A stretch of 64,000 bases of DNA from Myxococcus xanthus (GCF_006402735.1 NZ_CP017174.1:8598001-8662000); one strand, 5' to 3'; counted from the stretch's first letter, positions 8,632 through 16,937 are shown. Notes: generated by a model not told the origin, from the sequence alone. Made by a program: numbers and translations.

Positions 8632-9651
8632 TCACGCCTCCGAGCCTGCGCTGGGCGTGGGCACGGGCCGGAAGACGCGGAACAGCAACACCAGCGAAGG
8701 AACCACCACGGCCGTGCCCACGCCCAGCGCCACCAACAGCAGGCGTTGCGCGCCAGGGCTCGCCGCCGCGCCGTGCAGCGTGACGTCCGGCACCACCAGG
8801 AACGGGTGCTGCGAGGCCGCCCACCCCAACACGATGAGCCCCGCCTGCACGGCCGCCGCGACGCGGGCCCATTGGAAGCGGCGCGTCCACAGGAGCGCGA
8901 AGGACGCCACCGCGGCCACCGCCGTGCCCGCATGCAGCGCCAGGGCGAAGGGCGAGCGCAACAGGCCCTCCCAGACGCGTGGCGCCCCCTCGCGTGCCAG
9001 CAGCAGCACCACCAGCGCCGCGACGAAGACGGCCACACCCGCGCCCATCGCCCGGCGGCGGAAGTCCTCGCGCAGCGCGGACTCGGGCGCCTCGTGGGTG
9101 AGGTACACCGCCGCCAGGAAGGCGAAGAGGCACAGCGCCAGCACGCCCACCGCCCATGAGAAGGGCGTGAGCCACGACGCGAAGAAGCCGCTCACCACCA
9201 CCCGCCCCTCGACGCGGATGGTGCCGCTCACCACGGCCCCCACGCACATGCCCAGCAGCACCGGCGCGATGACGCTGGCTCCACTGAAGACGAGCCCCCA
9301 CTGCCGCTGCACCGTGTCCCCGCGCGTGTCGTAGGTCCGGAAGGTGAAGGCGGCGCCCCGGAACACGATGCCCAGCAGCAGCAACGTCAGCGGCACGTGC
9401 AGCGCCACGCTCAGCACCGCGAAGGCGCGCGGGAAGCCGGCGAACAGCAGCACCATGCCCACGATGAGCCAGATGTGATTCACCTCCCACACCGGGCCAA
9501 TGGCGCGGGCGATGAGCGCGCGCTGCTCCGCCTTGCGCGGTCCGGAGGCGAGCAAATCCCAGACGCCGCCCCCGAAGTCCGCGCCGCCGAAGAGGGCGTA
9601 GAGGACGAAGGTCCCCGCCACCGCGAAGCCCAGAATCGTGTCAGTGGACAT
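8632..9651 (-). CDS. cydB: Cytochrome bd-type quinol oxidase subunit II
   Basis: A 339-residue polytopic membrane protein with the CydB signature at its N-terminus (LYALFGGADFGGGVWDLL) and about eight or nine membrane helices. With CydA it forms the proton-motive quinol oxidase that reduces O2 to water with high affinity and resists NO and cyanide. The ATG at 9651 overlaps the end of cydA by 11 bases, a sign of translational coupling; a GTG at 9660 is possible. The gene ends in a hairpin shared with the convergent receptor gene. Confidence 0.92.
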   Translation of the reverse strand: MSTDTILGFAVAGTFVLYALFGGADFGGGVWDLLASGPRKAEQRALIARAIGPVWEVNHIWLIVGMVLLFAGFPRAFAVLSVALHVPLTLLLLGIVFRGAAFTFRTYDTRGDTVQRQWGLVFSGASVIAPVLLGMCVGAVVSGTIRVEGRVVVSGFFASWLTPFSWAVGVLALCLFAFLAAVYLTHEAPESALREDFRRRAMGAGVAVFVAALVVLLLAREGAPRVWEGLLRSPFALALHAGTAVAAVASFALLWTRRFQWARVAAAVQAGLIVLGWAASQHPFLVVPDVTLHGAAASPGAQRLLLVALGVGTAVVVPSLVLLFRVFRPVPTPSAGSEA

Positions 9652-10984
9652 GGGCCTCACCTCCCGGCAGACCGCTGTCGCGCGTAGGCAGCGTGCCCGC
9701 CACCTGCCGCACCAGCAGGAGCACCACCGTCACGCCCAGGAACAAGTACACGGCGGTGAAGGTCCAGAAGGGCGCGGCCAGGTGTGGCACCGGCGTCACC
9801 GCGTCCGCCGTGCGCATGACGCCGCGAAGAATCCACGGCTGTCGTCCCCACTCCGTGACGAGCCAGCCCGCCTCCATGGCCACCACCCCCAGCGGCCCCG
9901 ACAGCAGCCACGCCCACATCAGCTTCCGCCCGTGGGGCCAGGCCTTCTTCCGCCACCGCCAGCCCAGCGTCACCAACGCCAGCAGCGCCATGGCGCTCCC
10001 GGTGCCCACCATGACTTGGAAGGCCACGTGGACCTTCGCCACCGGCGGCCACTCGTCGCGCGGGAAGGCATTCAGGCCCTTCACCTCCGCGTCCGGGTCC
10101 GCGAAGGCGAGAATCGACAGGCCCTTGGGGATGTCCACCGCGTAGGGCACCTCGCCCGTCTCCACGTTGGGGAGTCCACCCAGGCGCAGCGGCGCGCCGC
10201 GCTCCGTTTCGAACTGGCCCTCCATGGCGGCCAGCTTCACCGGCTGCGCCTTCGCCACGTGCTTGGCGGACAAGTCCCCCACCACGGGCTGGAGCAGCGC
10301 GGTGACACACGCCAGCGGCAGCGCCACCGACAGGGCCTTCCGGTGGAAGGCCGCGCCCGGGTAGCGCAGCAACACGAAGGCGTGGATGCCCGCCATGGCG
10401 AAGGCGCTCGCCTGGTAACAGGAGAGCAGCACGTGCGCCGTCTGGTACTGCCAGCCGGGGCTGAACATGGCCACCAGCGGCTGCACGTCCATGGGCCCCG
10501 ACGCCGACGGCGTGAAGCCCGACGGGTGGTTCATGAATGTGTTGACCAGCGTGACGAAGAAGGCGCTGGCCGCGCCACTCACCGCCACCATGACGCCGGA
10601 GAACAGGTGCATCCCTGGCGACACCCGCTCCCGCCCGTACAGATAGATGCCCAGGAAGATGGCCTCGGTGAAGAAGGCGACGCCTTCCAGGCTGAAGGGC
10701 AGCCCAATCACCTCGCCGTATTGCCCCATGAACTCTGGCCACAGCAGGCCCAGTTCGAAGGACAACACCGTGCCACTCACCGCGCCCACCGCGAAGAGGA
10801 TGGCCGTCCCCTTCGCCAGCTTCTGACTCAGCTTCTGATAGTCCGCATCACCGGTGCGCCGGCCCTTCCAGTCACTGAGCACCATGAGGACGGGAAGCGC
10901 CACTCCCGCCGCGGCGAAGATGATGTGGAACGCGAGCGACAAGCCCATTTGGGCCCGCGCATAGAGCAGGTCCGTCATGGGCAT
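9641..10984 (-). CDS. cydA: Cytochrome bd-type quinol oxidase subunit I
   Basis: A 447-residue membrane protein carrying the haems of the bd oxidase. The N-terminus MTDLLYARAQMGLSLAFH contains the first haem-ligand His (residue 20), and GWQYQTAHVLLSCYQASAFA holds the second-site region. At 447 residues it belongs to the short-Q-loop type that includes cyanide-insensitive oxidases. ATG codons at 10984 and 10978 are both possible starts. It is the first gene of the cydAB pair; only 30 bases, AT-rich, separate it from the upstream membrane-protein gene. Confidence 0.93.
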   Translation of the reverse strand: MPMTDLLYARAQMGLSLAFHIIFAAAGVALPVLMVLSDWKGRRTGDADYQKLSQKLAKGTAILFAVGAVSGTVLSFELGLLWPEFMGQYGEVIGLPFSLEGVAFFTEAIFLGIYLYGRERVSPGMHLFSGVMVAVSGAASAFFVTLVNTFMNHPSGFTPSASGPMDVQPLVAMFSPGWQYQTAHVLLSCYQASAFAMAGIHAFVLLRYPGAAFHRKALSVALPLACVTALLQPVVGDLSAKHVAKAQPVKLAAMEGQFETERGAPLRLGGLPNVETGEVPYAVDIPKGLSILAFADPDAEVKGLNAFPRDEWPPVAKVHVAFQVMVGTGSAMALLALVTLGWRWRKKAWPHGRKLMWAWLLSGPLGVVAMEAGWLVTEWGRQPWILRGVMRTADAVTPVPHLAAPFWTFTAVYLFLGVTVVLLLVRQVAGTLPTRDSGLPGGEAHVH

Positions 10985-11030
10985 CAGAATGGTTTATGTC
11001 TTATTTTGTCGCAATTATGTATTCTTATAA
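10985..11030 (-). promoter_or_regulatory. AT-rich patch before cydA, candidate promoter
   Basis: Reading leftward the sequence is TTATAAGAATACATAATTG then CGACAAAATAAGACATAAA, the most AT-rich stretch in this part of the window. It covers the 30-base gap before cydA and the last codons of the preceding gene. It may carry a promoter and activator or repressor site for cydAB; I could not match it to a known operator. Confidence 0.35.
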
Positions 11031-11536
11031 CCCCCCTGAGCAGAAGCGGGGACGCGGCGCGCGGGAACCAGTGTCATCACCGCGTTTCGTGCAACAGCGG
11101 TGGCGAGCGTACTGGCGAAGATGAGGACGAGCTTTCTCCCCAGCTCCGCGCCCAGCGGGCGCTGCTCCGCGTTGGAGGCCACGCGGTCCGGGTGCTCCCA
11201 GGCACGCGTCAGGGCCTTTCGGCGCTTGCGGCGCAGAATCTCGTCGCGGTTGCGCGCGCGGTACACCGCGTATCCCACGCCCAGGCCCACCACTGTCAGC
11301 AGCGCGGCGCCCGCGGCCATCAGCTCGGTGCGGTGCTGCCGCGCGTGGTAGCGCACGTCGAGCGCGCGCTCGCGTCGCCGATCCAACTCCGCCAGCGTGA
11401 GCATCAGCTCGTCGCGGATGCGGTCGGCGGTCTCCTCCACCTGCTTGCGGTCCCCCATGCCCCGGCTGATGCGGTGGTCCTCATGCTTCCGCTCGATTGC
11501 CGAGGGCTCGCCTGGGTCGCGGCCGTTGCCATTCAT
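11015..11536 (-). CDS. DUF3618-like membrane-anchored protein
   Basis: A 173-residue protein with an N-terminal hydrophilic part containing the DUF3618-like stretch ETADRIRDELMLTLAELDRR, one clear membrane helix (MAAGAALLTVVGLGVGYAV), a basic segment after it (ARNRDEILRRKRRK) and a second weaker hydrophobic stretch near the C-terminus (LVLIFASTLATAVARN). Proteins of this type usually sit beside small holin-like membrane proteins and are thought to act at the envelope; no reaction is known. Its ATG overlaps the stop of the upstream gene (ATGA, 11533-11536), so the two are translationally coupled. Confidence 0.65.
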   Translation of the reverse strand: MNGNGRDPGEPSAIERKHEDHRISRGMGDRKQVEETADRIRDELMLTLAELDRRRERALDVRYHARQHRTELMAAGAALLTVVGLGVGYAVYRARNRDEILRRKRRKALTRAWEHPDRVASNAEQRPLGAELGRKLVLIFASTLATAVARNAVMTLVPARRVPASAQGGYKNT

Positions 11537-11985
11537 TGCAGCGTCTCCCGCGTGAGCTGGTAGTCCGTCTTCAAGCGTTCCTGTGTGTGCGGCAGCGGCT
11601 TCTTGGGCACGCGCTTGCTGCCCATGAAGAGCAGGCCCCCGGCAATCGCCAGCAGCACCACGCCCACCACCAGCACGCCCAGCGCCTGGGCCATGGGCAA
11701 GACCAGCCCCAGCGCGACGAAGAGGACGGCCAGCGCGGTGAGCGCCAGCACCGCGCCCGCCCCCAGGAGGATGCCCGCGGTACGCGCGGCCTTCAGCTCC
11801 TCACGCAGCTCCTTCTTGGCGTGCATCACCTCGGCGCGCACCAGCAGGCGCGTCTCCGCCAAGGCGTGCCGGATGAGCTCCGCCGTGGAGAGCGTCTCCA
11901 ATTGACTTCGCTCCAGGCGTTCCGATTCGAGGTCCACGACGTGCGCCTCCTGCGATGACTTCGCGGACCACACGTGCGCTCCCAT
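11533..11985 (-). CDS. Phage-holin-family (PF07332-like) small membrane protein
   Basis: A 150-residue protein with an amphipathic N-terminus (LSTAELIRHALAETRLLVRA, EVMHAKKELREELKAA) and two close membrane helices (GILLGAGAVLALTALAVLF and LGVLVVGVVLLAIAGGLLF). This is the layout of the actinobacterial holin-like family PF07332, widespread in bacterial chromosomes where they are envelope proteins rather than phage lysis genes. The ATG at 11985 is chosen over one 12 codons upstream because the family similarity starts later. It is coupled to the DUF3618-like gene by a 4-base overlap. Confidence 0.7.
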   Translation of the reverse strand: MGAHVWSAKSSQEAHVVDLESERLERSQLETLSTAELIRHALAETRLLVRAEVMHAKKELREELKAARTAGILLGAGAVLALTALAVLFVALGLVLPMAQALGVLVVGVVLLAIAGGLLFMGSKRVPKKPLPHTQERLKTDYQLTRETLQ

Positions 11986-12100
11986 GCCCGCCTGGCATCC
12001 TTGCGGCCCGCTCCTTCGCACAAGGTGGGCAGGACGCTCCCTCCAGTGAAGCCCCGGGGGAATGCACGCCGGCGGCTGCCCGCCTGCCCTGCCCTCGCGC

Positions 12101-13129
12101 TCAGCGGCGACGGCGGTGCGACAGGGCGGTGGCCAGCGTCTCGCGGACCTGATGGGCGCGGAAGAGGCGGTCCGCCGTATCCACCAGGTTTTCGGAGTAC
12201 AACACCTGCTTGCGCAGCCGCGCGGGGATGGCGCGCGTCCCCAGGTGGGCGCCCAGCAGAGCGCCCGTCAGCGCTGCGGCCACGTCCGCCTCGCCGCCGC
12301 AGCGCAGCGTGAGGGCCACCGCCTCCCGGAAGTCGTGCGGCACCTTGAGGATGGCGAACAGCGACGTCAGCAGCACCGGCACCACGTGCGGCGGCAGCCC
12401 GTCCACGCCCTTCAGCTCGCTGGGGGGCACGCCCACCTTGCGCAGCTGCGTCAGCGCGCGCGCGGTGTCCCAGGTGAGCAGGCGCGGCAGGTGGCGCACC
12501 TCCTCGGCCAGCCCCTTGTCGTGCACGGCCGCCGCCAGCGCCAGCTCCTCGCAGAAGGCCGCGGGTGTCAGCGGCTCCTCTTCCATGCCCAGCGCCGCGG
12601 CCTGCGCGAAAGCGGCGGCCGCCGCCGCGCACACCGGATCCTTGTGCGTGATGATGGTGAGCACGCCCGCGTCATGCGGCAGGCGCGCGCGGTGGCCGCT
12701 CTCCAGCAGGCCCACCACCAGCGCGCGGCTGAGCACCGAATGGCAGCGCGTGCCCAGGGACGCGCCCGCGCTCATCCACGGCACGCCGCTGGCCAGCCGC
12801 TGCAGCGCGTCCGCCAGGCTCTTGGGCGGCTGGAGGATGATGCCCTCCTGCCACAGCCACGCCAGGTGCGCCGCCGCGCTGCGGCCGTCTACCTTGCCCT
12901 CGCGGATGACGCTCTCCGCCGCCGCGAGCAGCAGCTGCGTGTCGTCGCTGAACTGGCCCTTGGCGAACTTGCCGCGCGGGCGGGGCGCGAAGTCTTCGGC
13001 AAGGCCGGGCAGCCGCGTGAGGCTCGCCGGTGGAATGCCGCGCAGCGGAAAGCCGAGCGCATCACCGATGGCGAGCCCCACGAACGCCGCATGGAACCTG
13101 TCCTGGCGCTCGGCGGGAGTCAGCGGCAT
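12101..13129 (-). CDS. ADP-ribosylglycohydrolase family protein
   Basis: A 342-residue protein of the ADP-ribosylglycohydrolase (DraG/ARH) family, all-helical enzymes that remove ADP-ribose from proteins or other targets using two Mg ions. The metal-binding motifs are visible: GLAIGDALGFP near residue 20, FSDDTQLLLAAAES near residue 62, and the C-terminal GGEADVAAALTGALLGA, where GxDxDTxA of the family is changed to GGEADVAA. The substrate is unknown and no ADP-ribosyltransferase is adjacent. It stands alone on its strand with unrelated neighbours. Confidence 0.82.
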   Translation of the reverse strand: MPLTPAERQDRFHAAFVGLAIGDALGFPLRGIPPASLTRLPGLAEDFAPRPRGKFAKGQFSDDTQLLLAAAESVIREGKVDGRSAAAHLAWLWQEGIILQPPKSLADALQRLASGVPWMSAGASLGTRCHSVLSRALVVGLLESGHRARLPHDAGVLTIITHKDPVCAAAAAAFAQAAALGMEEEPLTPAAFCEELALAAAVHDKGLAEEVRHLPRLLTWDTARALTQLRKVGVPPSELKGVDGLPPHVVPVLLTSLFAILKVPHDFREAVALTLRCGGEADVAAALTGALLGAHLGTRAIPARLRKQVLYSENLVDTADRLFRAHQVRETLATALSHRRRR

Positions 13130-13485
13130 GGGGTCGTGGAGATTAACCGACGCTCAGGCCAGAACGGCCGAGAGAAACCCGTGAAACATACGCGAGCCGG
13201 AGCGGGAAGAATCATGCCGGGGCTTGACGAGCGCGATACAGCCGTCCTCGAAATTCCACTCGGATTCTTCACCGTCCACTCTCCATCCTTGGCGCCTCGT
13301 GGATCGCAGCGCGGGGTGGGGTGACTACCGCAACCAACACACGCGCGGCAAGCCTCGGAGGGTGCACGCATTCGCGCACCTGCACACGTGTCCAACTTGC
13401 GAAGCTTCGCGCCGGCGGGAATGGCGCACGAGGGACGCGCAGGTGGCACCAGCGCGCGGGTGTCAGCACACGCGCGCCCGCTACT
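13130..13485. other. Gene-free stretch with one hairpin
   Basis: No open frame here has protein-like composition. A hairpin at 13454-13475 (GCGCGGGTGT / ACACGCGC, one bulged G, 4-base loop) lies just beyond the stop of the thioredoxin-fold gene and is probably the terminator of the NsrR operon. The rest may hold the promoter of the ADP-ribosylglycohydrolase gene, but I see no clear element. Confidence 0.4.
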
Positions 13486-13746
13486 TCATGCGTCGTCGCG
13501 GCCCAGGTTGACGACGGCCTGCAAGCGCGCCATCACCGCCTGCGCGCCCTGGTGCAGGTGCGTGCCGTCCCAGAGCGCGGGCGTGGTATGTCCGCCATGC
13601 TTGCGCCAGTCCGCTTCCGCCTCGTCGAAGGCCACGTTGCGAAAGCGCACGCGGTCCTCCAGCGCGTAGTCCACGATGTAGCGCCGGGCCTGCGCGGAAG
13701 GTGCATCCACGATGCGATGAAACAGCTCCAGCGTGCCGGACATCAT
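13486..13746 (-). CDS. Small thioredoxin/glutaredoxin-fold protein without CxxC
   Basis: An 86-residue protein starting MMSGTLELFHRIVDAPSAQA and ending near TTPALWDGTHLHQG, AVMARLQAVV. The pattern of a first beta strand, a helix, a second strand, then a cis-proline-like TPALWDG and a last helix resembles a glutaredoxin or GST N-terminal domain, but the active-site cysteines are absent: there is no Cys in the protein. Its ATG overlaps the stop of nsrR by 4 bases, so it belongs to the NO-response operon. A role in binding a thiol or partner protein is possible but not shown. Confidence 0.65.
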   Translation of the reverse strand: MMSGTLELFHRIVDAPSAQARRYIVDYALEDRVRFRNVAFDEAEADWRKHGGHTTPALWDGTHLHQGAQAVMARLQAVVNLGRDDA

Positions 13747-14189
13747 GGCGCGGAGGTGGGAAGGAAGTAGTCCTGCAGGTTCGGGCGCGAGCGGCGGAGC
13801 AGGTCCGCCAGCGTGTACCGGTCCAGCACCGCGAGGAACGCCTCGCGCGCCTCGTCCAGCACACCTTTGAGCCCACAAGCGGGAGCGATGGGACAAGCGT
13901 TTCGCTCCCGGTCGAAGCACTCCACCAGGTGGAAGTCCGGCTCCGCGGCGCGCAGCACGCTCCCCACCTGGATGTCCGCTGGCGCGCGCGCCAGCACCAC
14001 GCCGCCGGAGCGGCCCGCGCGCGCATCCACCACCCCCTGCCCCGCCAGCGTCTGCACCACTCGCACCAGGTGGTGCTTGGAGATGCCGTACGCATCCGCC
14101 ATCTCCTGCGTGGAGACGGGCCGCCCGGTGCGCGTGGCCAGGTAGAGCAGCACCCGCAGCGAGTAGTCGGCATGGAGGGTGAGGTGCAC
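13743..14189 (-). CDS. nsrR: NsrR-type Rrf2 family nitric-oxide-sensing repressor
   Basis: A 148-residue Rrf2-family regulator. It has the N-terminal winged helix (HADYSLRVLLYLATR, VSTQEMADAYGISKHHLVRV, and the wing GRSGGVVLAR) and three C-terminal cysteines, Cys91, Cys99 and Cys105, in CFDRERNACPIAPACGLKG. Those are the iron-sulfur ligands of NsrR, which releases DNA when NO attacks the cluster. The GTG at 14189 is the start because the next residues match the family N-terminus (HLTLHADYS), and it sits one base after the reductase stop. A near-consensus NsrR box precedes the operon, so it is probably autoregulated. Confidence 0.88.
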   Translation of the reverse strand: MHLTLHADYSLRVLLYLATRTGRPVSTQEMADAYGISKHHLVRVVQTLAGQGVVDARAGRSGGVVLARAPADIQVGSVLRAAEPDFHLVECFDRERNACPIAPACGLKGVLDEAREAFLAVLDRYTLADLLRRSRPNLQDYFLPTSAP

Positions 14190-14190
14190 G

Positions 14191-15189
14191 TCAGCGGGCT
14201 CCGGCGTCGGAAGTACGCTGGCCCTGAGGAACGCTCGGCAGGAAGGCATCCGTGTGGAGGTCTTTCAACGAGAGCCCGGCCAGGAACAGCTTCTTGCGAA
14301 GGGATAGCACCAATGGCCCGTCTCCGCAGAGCCATGCGCGCCAGCCCAGGGGCTTGGGACACTCGGCGCGGATGAGCGCATCGAGCGCTCCCTCGGCCAC
14401 GTCCCGGGTGCCGCCTTCCAGCACGCCCGGGCGATAGCGGAACTGAGGATGCTGCTCGGCCAGCGCCCGCAGCTCGGAGGTGAGGTAGAGCCCCTCGGGC
14501 GTCCGAGCACCGTGGAAGAGCCAGATGGGCCCCGCATGGCCCGCCGCCAGCGCGTCGCGAACGATGCCGTACAGCGGCGCCAGTCCCGTGCCGGTGCCCG
14601 CCAGCAACAAGGGCTGCTCGGGCCGGCCGGGCACATAGAAGCAACTGCCCGCCGGGCCCTGCACCTGGAGCCTGTCTCCCGGCCGTGCGTCATGCGCCAG
14701 CCAGCCACTCATCGCCCCGCCCGGCAGGAGCCGCACATGCAACTCCAAGGCATCTTCATGAGGCAGGCTGGCCAGCGAATAACTGCGGGTCAGCCCGTCC
14801 TCGCGCACCAGGGAGAGATACTGCCCCGCGTGGTACGCCAGCGGGCTGTCCGTCACCAGCCGCACGCGAAGGACGCTGGTGGACAGCCACGACAGCGCCT
14901 GGATGCGCGCGGGGATGCGCAGCGCCTCCGCGCCGGTGACTTCCAGCAGCGTGCCCTCCGGAGGCCGACAGGCACAGGCGAGGAAGTAGCCCTGTGCCCG
15001 GAGCGTGTCCTTCAGCCCCACCTGCGCGGCCTCAGGAACCGTCCCCGCCACGGCCCGCATCAGGCAGGACTGGCAGGCCCCCGCGCGGCACGCATTCGGA
15101 ATGGACACGCCCTGGCGCAGCAGCGCGTCCAGCACACTCTCTCCGGACTCCAGCGGATACCAGTCGGACTCGTGCTTGACCTTGGCCAT
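14191..15189 (-). CDS. Ferredoxin-FAD-NAD(P)H oxidoreductase
   Basis: A 332-residue electron-transfer protein. Residues 1-85 are a plant-type [2Fe-2S] ferredoxin domain with Cys34, Cys39, Cys42 and a later Cys (72 or 74). Residues about 90-185 bind flavin (RSYSLASLP at 135) and about 190-300 bind NAD(P)H (LLLAGTGTGLAPLYG). This is the architecture of phenol-hydroxylase-type reductases. It lies between the truncated haemoglobin and nsrR, so it may supply electrons to re-reduce the globin after NO dioxygenation; that pairing is inference from context. It is 15 bases downstream of the globin. Confidence 0.85.
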   Translation of the reverse strand: MAKVKHESDWYPLESGESVLDALLRQGVSIPNACRAGACQSCLMRAVAGTVPEAAQVGLKDTLRAQGYFLACACRPPEGTLLEVTGAEALRIPARIQALSWLSTSVLRVRLVTDSPLAYHAGQYLSLVREDGLTRSYSLASLPHEDALELHVRLLPGGAMSGWLAHDARPGDRLQVQGPAGSCFYVPGRPEQPLLLAGTGTGLAPLYGIVRDALAAGHAGPIWLFHGARTPEGLYLTSELRALAEQHPQFRYRPGVLEGGTRDVAEGALDALIRAECPKPLGWRAWLCGDGPLVLSLRKKLFLAGLSLKDLHTDAFLPSVPQGQRTSDAGAR

Positions 15190-15204
15190 GGCGTGCTCCT
15201 CGGG

Positions 15205-15585
15205 TCAGCGTCCCAGGACGTCCGCGCGGGCGCTCTCCGCGATGGTCAGCACCTTCGCCACCAGCGGCGCGGCCACGCCCAACTCCTCCAGCGTCGCCTT
15301 CAGGTGGCCCGCCACCGCGTCGAAGTGCGAGTCGTTCAGCCCACGCTTCACCAGAGGCGCGTGGCCCGCGCGCATGTCCTTGCCCGAGTAGTGGACCGGC
15401 CCACCCGTCACCATCGTCAGGAACGCCTTCTGCTTCGCGGCCTGGCGCTCCATGTCCACGTCCTCGAAGAAGTGGCTGATGTGGTCGTCCGCCAGCACCT
15501 TCCGGTAGAAGACCTCCACCGCCGCCGCCATCGCCGGCTCTCCCCCCAACTGCTCGTAGACACTCTTCTCCGCCGTAACGCTCAT
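15205..15585 (-). CDS. Group I truncated haemoglobin
   Basis: A 126-residue globin of the two-over-two fold. It starts VYEQLGGEPAMAAAVEVFY like GlbN proteins; Tyr27 is at the B10 position that contacts bound ligand, and His75 in KDMRAGHAPLV is the proximal haem ligand. Group I truncated haemoglobins can convert NO and O2 to nitrate. This is the first gene after the NsrR box, which supports NO detoxification as its job. The ATG at 15585 is 31 bases from the operator. Confidence 0.9.
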   Translation of the reverse strand: MSVTAEKSVYEQLGGEPAMAAAVEVFYRKVLADDHISHFFEDVDMERQAAKQKAFLTMVTGGPVHYSGKDMRAGHAPLVKRGLNDSHFDAVAGHLKATLEELGVAAPLVAKVLTIAESARADVLGR

Positions 15586-15616
15586 GGTGCCGCTCCTCTC
15601 GCCCGGCATGGGCCTT

Positions 15617-15639
15617 AAGATGCATTCTAAATGCACCTT
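15617..15639 (-). promoter_or_regulatory. NsrR operator
   Basis: AAGATGCATTC, one base, then AAATGCACCTT: an 11-1-11 inverted repeat that differs from the published NsrR consensus half-site (AAGATGCATTT) at one position in each half. It lies 32 bases upstream of the haemoglobin start, where bound repressor would block transcription of the globin-reductase-nsrR operon. The rest of the stretch up to atpC holds only the terminator below. Confidence 0.85.
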
Positions 15640-15888
15640 AAAACCCGGACCGTCAAATGGAAGCACCACTGTCAGTGGAGCTACTGCGCCCGAGGACAGC
15701 CGCTGACAGGAGGCCGCCGCGCCCGCGCGAAGGCTCGGAGGCGAACGCAGCCAGGCCCCTGGGGGCACTGTGAAGCGAGGTGCGGACCGGGAAGCCTGTT
15801 CCGGAGGCGCCACCCCAGAGGGGCACCGTCACGTAAACAGAAGCGGACACCGGCTCCGCTCGAGGGGAGCCCGGGTGTCACGCCAGGG

Positions 15889-15918
15889 CCGCCAGGAGCG
15901 CGGGACGCTCCTGGGCGG
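15889..15918. terminator. Terminator hairpin after atpC
   Basis: CCGCC-AGGAGCG and CGCTCCT-G-GGCGG form a 12-bp stem with one bulged base and a 5-base loop, 17 bases beyond the atpC stop on the leftward strand. Confidence 0.6.
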
Positions 15919-15935
15919 TGAAACGGGGGAGAAGC

Positions 15936-16346
15936 CTACGCGCGCGCGGTGTTGGCGGCGCCGATACGGGCGGCCTCACGGCGCACCGTGGCCTGCTCCA
16001 GTTCGAAGCGCGCGTCTTCGGAGGACATGCCCTTCATGCGCTCCTGCGCCTCGGCCATGCGGCGACGGGCGCCTTCCACGTCGATGCCCGTGACGGGCTC
16101 GGCCGCGTCGGCGAGCACCAGCACCTTGTCATTGCCCACTTCCACGAAGCCGCCCGCGACGAAGTAGGACTCGCGCCGGCCACTCTCGATCAGCGTCAGC
16201 GCGCCCGGCTCCATCAGCGACAGGAACGGGGTGTGCCCCGGCCGCACGCCGAACAGACCCCGGCCGCCAGGAACAATCGCCTCGTCGGCCTGCACCGACA
16301 GGATGCGCTTCTCGGGGGTGACAATCTCCACAGTCAGCTTGGCCAT
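15936..16346 (-). CDS. atpC: F1Fo ATP synthase epsilon subunit
   Basis: A 136-residue protein with the epsilon-subunit beta-barrel (LTVEIVTPEKRILSVQADEA, IVPGGRGLFGVRPGHTP) and a C-terminal helical hairpin (AEAQERMKGMSSEDARFELE). It couples rotation in the central stalk and can inhibit ATP hydrolysis. It ends the cluster, 21 bases after a secreted protein gene that stands between it and atpD. Confidence 0.95.
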   Translation of the reverse strand: MAKLTVEIVTPEKRILSVQADEAIVPGGRGLFGVRPGHTPFLSLMEPGALTLIESGRRESYFVAGGFVEVGNDKVLVLADAAEPVTGIDVEGARRRMAEAQERMKGMSSEDARFELEQATVRREAARIGAANTARA

Positions 16347-16367
16347 GAGGCTCCTCGCACAACCGAA

Positions 16368-16937
16368 TCAGAACGTGAGCTGACGGGTGGTTACACCCAC
16401 CGGCTCCAACTCCACCACCCCGGCGTCCGTCAGCCGGGGCCCCTTGCCGGGGATGCCGAGCGTGCCCTCCAGCCACTTGAAGTGGTGGGTGAGCTGGCGC
16501 ACCTCGGAGAGCTGCCGCGTGTTGAGCCACTCGGTCAGCCGCTTCTCCTGGAGCCGCTGACCATCCCGCCCGTACTGCGCCGCCACCACCACGCGCGCCC
16601 AGGCGGGAGGCCCCTTGGGCTTCTTCACCTTCGACTTCTTCTTCGGGCGCGGCTCCGGCACGGGCTTGCCCTTCTCCACCAGCGGCCACACCACCCAGAC
16701 CCGCTCGCCGTCGTTGGAGACGAAGTAGAGGTCGTCCACCGTGCCCAGACACTGCGCCAGCGTCCAGACGGGGCCGCTCTCCTGCGTCACCTCCAACCGG
16801 CACTGGCCCTGCGCCGCTTCCACCATGCGGACGCTGTAGAGCCCGTTGGCGCTCACCCGGGCCCGTCCTTTGCGCTCCTCCGCCAGGGCGGAGGAGGACA
16901 GGCACATCAGGACCAGGGCGAGCGCTGCACGGCGCAT
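16368..16937 (-). CDS. Secreted hypothetical protein inside the atp cluster
   Basis: A 189-residue protein I do not recognise. It has a signal peptide (MRRAALALVLMCLSSSALAEE), one internal stretch of lysines (RPKKKSKVKKPKGPP) and otherwise mixed composition with beta-prone segments (DDLYFVSNDGERVWVVWP). It is probably periplasmic. It lies 37 bases after atpD and 21 bases before atpC on the same strand, so it is almost certainly co-transcribed with them although ATP synthase has no such subunit. Confidence 0.7.
   Translation of the reverse strand: MRRAALALVLMCLSSSALAEERKGRARVSANGLYSVRMVEAAQGQCRLEVTQESGPVWTLAQCLGTVDDLYFVSNDGERVWVVWPLVEKGKPVPEPRPKKKSKVKKPKGPPAWARVVVAAQYGRDGQRLQEKRLTEWLNTRQLSEVRQLTHHFKWLEGTLGIPGKGPRLTDAGVVELEPVGVTTRQLTF

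Noticed and set aside
6411..9038. A long antisense frame across the TonB receptor and cydB
   Set aside because: Composition is Arg/Ala/His-rich and it runs through two well-supported genes on different strands.
10985..11030. NsrR site upstream of cydA
   Set aside because: The AT-rich patch has partial half-sites (AAGACAT, ATGTATTCTT) but no 11-1-11 symmetry, so I did not call an operator.
11533..11985. The holin-like gene as evidence of a prophage
   Set aside because: No lysin, terminase, integrase or structural gene is nearby, and this family is common in chromosomes.
13224..13511. Small frames in the 13.1-13.5 kb gap on both strands
   Set aside because: No ribosome site and translation dominated by Arg/His/Pro; no family resemblance.
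15631..15921. Frame starting inside the NsrR box
   Set aside because: It would begin in an operator and its translation is Arg/Pro/Gly-rich, with no protein-like pattern.
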